Assembly (NCBI GenBank): GCA_036564135.1
Contig: DATCLC010000014.1
Coordinates: 1-15,221, forward strand
DNA from: RSA11 sp036564135
GTDB lineage: Bacteria > Actinomycetota > Thermoleophilia > Solirubrobacterales > 70-9
Direction: 5' to 3'
DNA: 15,221 nucleotides
The notes under the pieces are model-generated. The model was not told where the DNA came from. It ran no database searches and worked only from the letters and a program-made list of their open reading frames with translations. Below, piece by piece: positions 13,016-15,221 of the stretch. The translations under genes and the position numbers were made by a program. Each line of letters begins with the position of its first letter. Within the stretch, counting starts at the first letter, position 1.

Positions 13016-14103
13016 AGACCCCCCGCCCGAAGGTGCGCTCCCGCAAGGGCGGCGCGGCGGTCCCCCTCGATGAGACCGACAAACGGATCCTGAACCTCCT
13101 GCAGTCGCGCTTCCCGCTCGTTCGTGAGCCCTACGTGGCGATTGCCGAGGAGGCGGAGCTCGACGTGGACGAGCTCATGCGGCGCACCCAGCGCCTGATC
13201 GACGAGCGGATCATCCGCGAGATCACGCCGATCTTCGACACGCGGGCGCTCGGGTACGAGTCGATGCTGGTCGCGGCCAAGGTCGACGCCGAGCACCCGC
13301 ACCGCGCGGCCAAGATCATCAACGAGCACCCGGGCGTCTCGCACAACTACCTGCGCACCCACGAGTTCAACCTCTGGTTCACGATCGCGGTGCCGCCCGA
13401 CTCCGAGCTCGGCCTGGACGGGACGCTCAAGGCGCTCCAGCGCATGACGGGCGCCGAGTCGATTCGCCAGCTCCCGACGCTGCGCCTCTTCAAGATCAAC
13501 ATGAACCTCGAGATGGAAAAGGGGACGGAGGAGCTGGCCGCCGCGGTCGACGCGGCGCCGCCGCGCGAGCTCGAGCCGCAGCCCTACGACGAGCGCGACG
13601 TCGCCGTGATCCGTGCCCTCCAGGGGCCGATGGACGTCACCGACCGCCCCTACGACGAGGCGGCGAGCGCCGTGGGCATGGACCCCGAGGCGTTCCTCGA
13701 GCACCTGCGCGGCATGGTGGACCGCCTGCTGCTGCGCCGGGTGGCGGCGATCCTCTATCACCGGCGGGCCGGCTTCTCGGCGAACGGCATGGGCGTGTGG
13801 CGCGTGCCGGAGGAGCGGATCCTCGAGGTCGGCAAGCGGATGGCGGCGGTGCGCGGCATCTCGCACTGCTACCAGCGCCCGACCTACCCCGACTGGCCCT
13901 ACTCGGTGTTCACGATGGCGCACGGGCGCTCGAAGGAGGAGTGCGACGCGATCCTGCAGTCGATCGCCGACGAGCACGACCTGCACGGCGACGACCGCGC
14001 CGTCCTCTACTCCTCGACTGAGTACAAGAAGGTGCGCCTGCACTACTTCATCGACGACTACGCGCGGTGGGAGCGCGAGCACGGCCACCTCGCCGCTGCC
14101 TGA
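13003..14103 (+). CDS. ahbAB: fused AhbA-AhbB-type sirohaem decarboxylase (Lrp/AsnC-like fold)
   Basis: This 366-residue protein has two homologous halves, each an Lrp/AsnC-like winged helix plus a RAM-like domain. The N half (about 20-170) carries LDETDKRILNLLQSRFPLV, REITPIFDTRALGY and GVSHNYLRTHEFNLWFT. The C half (about 195-360) carries YDERDVAVIRALQ, RRVAAILYHRRAGFSANGMG and GISHCYQRPTYPDWPYSVFT. These are the signatures of AhbA/AhbB and the NirDLGH proteins. Those enzymes convert sirohaem to 12,18-didecarboxysirohaem on the way to haem or haem d1. The characterised Ahb enzyme is a heterodimer of separate chains; here both are one polypeptide. ATG 13003 has AAGGA 9 nt upstream and overlaps hemB by 13 nt; GTG 13012 is an alternative. 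Automated pipelines would probably call it an AsnC regulator. Confidence 0.88.
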   Translation: MARVKTPRPKVRSRKGGAAVPLDETDKRILNLLQSRFPLVREPYVAIAEEAELDVDELMRRTQRLIDERIIREITPIFDTRALGYESMLVAAKVDAEHPHRAAKIINEHPGVSHNYLRTHEFNLWFTIAVPPDSELGLDGTLKALQRMTGAESIRQLPTLRLFKINMNLEMEKGTEELAAAVDAAPPRELEPQPYDERDVAVIRALQGPMDVTDRPYDEAASAVGMDPEAFLEHLRGMVDRLLLRRVAAILYHRRAGFSANGMGVWRVPEERILEVGKRMAAVRGISHCYQRPTYPDWPYSVFTMAHGRSKEECDAILQSIADEHDLHGDDRAVLYSSTEYKKVRLHYFIDDYARWEREHGHLAAA

Positions 14104-14116
14104 CCGGAACACCACG

Positions 14117-15221
14117 GTGAGCGAGGAGACTGCCGCCAGCGACTCGTACGCGACGCCGCGCTCCGCGGAGCTGTTCGGGCGCGCCACCGGGCTCCTGCCG
14201 GGCGGCGTGAACTCGCCCGTGCGCGCGATGCGGTCGATCGGCCGCGACCACCCCGTGTTCATCGAGCGCGGCGAGGGCTGCGAGCTCGTCGACGTCGACG
14301 GCAACCGCTACGTCGACTGGGTGTGCTCGTGGGGTCCGCTGATCCTGGGCCACGCGCACCCGGCGGTGGTCGAGGCGGTCCAGGAGGCCGCGGCGCGCGG
14401 GACCAGCTACGGTGCGCCGATCGAGGGCGAGGTGGAGCTCGCCGCCGAGGTCTGCGAGCGCTTCGGCTCGGTGGAGATGATCCGCATGACCTCGTCGGGC
14501 ACCGAGGCGTCGATGAGCGCGATCCGCCTGGCGCGCGCGGTCACGGGCCGCGACGCCGTCGTCAAGTTCGCGGGCGCCTACCACGGGCACGTCGACGGGC
14601 TCCTGGCCCAGGCGGGGTCCGGCCTCGCCACGCAGGGGATCCCGGCGAGCCCCGGGGTGACGGCCGCGCAGGCCGCCGACACGATCGTCGTGCCCTGGAA
14701 CGACGACGAGGCGCTCTCCGTGGCGCTGCACGACCGCGAGGTCGCGGCGATCATCGCCGAGCCCCTGCCCGCGAACATGGGCGTCGTGCCGCCCGCGCAC
14801 GGCTTCTTGGAGGCGCTGCGCTCTGCGGCCGACGAGCAGGGCGCGCTGCTCATCCTCGACGAGGTGATCTCGGGCTTCCGCGTGGCGCGCGGCGGGGCGC
14901 AGGAGCTCTTCGGCGTGCGCGCCGACCTGACCGTGATGGGCAAGGTCCTGGGCGGCGGGCTGCCGGCCGCGGCCTACGGCGGGCGGCGCGAGCTCATGGA
15001 GCGCGTGGCGCCCGCGGGCGACGTCTACCAGGCCGGGACGCTGAGCGGGAACCCGCTCGCGGTGGCGGCGGGCCTCGCCACCCTGCGCGAGCTCGACGCG
15101 GCGGCCTACGCCCGCCTGGGCGAGCTCACCGAGCGGCTCGCCGCCGGCCTTCGCGAGGCGGCAGGCGACCGGCCGGTGAGCGTCGTGGCCCAGCCGGGCC
15201 TGCTCACGCCGTTCTTCAGCG
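14117..15221 (+). CDS. hemL: glutamate-1-semialdehyde 2,1-aminomutase (partial, runs off right edge)
   Basis: This PLP enzyme makes 5-aminolaevulinate from glutamate-1-semialdehyde, feeding HemB. The 368 visible residues cover most of a family protein of about 430. They include LLPGGVNSPVRA near the N-terminus, DWVCSWGPLILGHAHP, MTSSGTEASMSAIRLARA (PLP phosphate site), KFAGAYHGHVDG, LLILDEVISGFRV and the PLP lysine K276 in MGKVLGGGLP. The last visible part is QAGTLSGNPLAVAAG and beyond. GTG 14117 lies 13 nt after the decarboxylase stop, with a weak CGGA upstream, consistent with one operon. The frame stays open to the window end, so there is no stop here. Confidence 0.96.
   Translation, partial: MSEETAASDSYATPRSAELFGRATGLLPGGVNSPVRAMRSIGRDHPVFIERGEGCELVDVDGNRYVDWVCSWGPLILGHAHPAVVEAVQEAAARGTSYGAPIEGEVELAAEVCERFGSVEMIRMTSSGTEASMSAIRLARAVTGRDAVVKFAGAYHGHVDGLLAQAGSGLATQGIPASPGVTAAQAADTIVVPWNDDEALSVALHDREVAAIIAEPLPANMGVVPPAHGFLEALRSAADEQGALLILDEVISGFRVARGGAQELFGVRADLTVMGKVLGGGLPAAAYGGRRELMERVAPAGDVYQAGTLSGNPLAVAAGLATLRELDAAAYARLGELTERLAAGLREAAGDRPVSVVAQPGLLTPFFS

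Noticed and set aside
13003..14103. Annotation as a Lrp/AsnC transcription regulator
   Set aside because: The winged-helix resemblance is real, but the duplicated architecture, the SHCYQRPTYPDWPYS-type motifs and the hem operon setting fit sirohaem decarboxylase much better.
12982..14304. Minus-strand frame of 440 codons opposite the sirohaem decarboxylase
   Set aside because: Antisense to a gene with unmistakable AhbA/AhbB motifs; no independent evidence.

Overview
The window is about 70% GC chromosomal DNA with dense genes and GTG/TTG starts. The mix of genes (a hemB-ahbAB-hemL cluster, a PQQ dehydrogenase fused to cytochrome c, families of AQA-cleaved secreted proteins, SD-less starts with a TANNNT box just upstream) suggests a deep-branching actinobacterium of the Thermoleophilia type (Solirubrobacterales or Gaiellales). 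That placement is an inference from gene content and style; there is no rRNA to confirm it.

Positions 1-3844 (minus strand) hold a tandem array of one secreted, basic, two-cysteine protein family that I cannot name. Two copies are intact (105-995 and 1816-2676). One has all its parts but carries a frameshift in a (GC)5 run (2961-3844). One lacks its 5' half (1180-1683), and a fifth is a fragment running off the left edge (1-82). Hairpins separate the copies, so they probably form separate transcription units. At 4093-5037 a group-2-like sigma-70 factor is read on the minus strand. Its near-consensus promoter has a GAAC-N4-GTTC palindrome, the LexA/DinR-type SOS operator, in the spacer between the -35 and -10 boxes.

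Positions 5362-8340 (plus) encode a secreted protein with two tandem repeats, then a membrane-anchored PQQ dehydrogenase with a C-terminal cytochrome c domain. A perfect 12-bp hairpin abuts the dehydrogenase ATG. Positions 8359-9646 (minus) carry a YmdB-family metallophosphoesterase and a small unrecognised protein. Three copies of a 39-bp palindromic element at an exact 61-bp period (9671-9831) fill the divergent gap before an ABC-2 type exporter pair (9886-11978, plus, coupled by TGATG).

Positions 12044-15221 (plus) form a tetrapyrrole operon. HemB makes porphobilinogen, a single-chain AhbA-AhbB-type sirohaem decarboxylase follows, and HemL makes the 5-aminolaevulinate precursor and runs off the right edge. 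The decarboxylase in this operon points to a sirohaem-dependent haem (or d1-type haem) route, which would be unusual in an actinobacterium.

Points most worth a second look: the LexA-type box in the sigma promoter, the fused AhbAB, the decaying paralogue array with its dinucleotide-repeat frameshift, the 61-bp palindromic repeats, and four starts that look leaderless.
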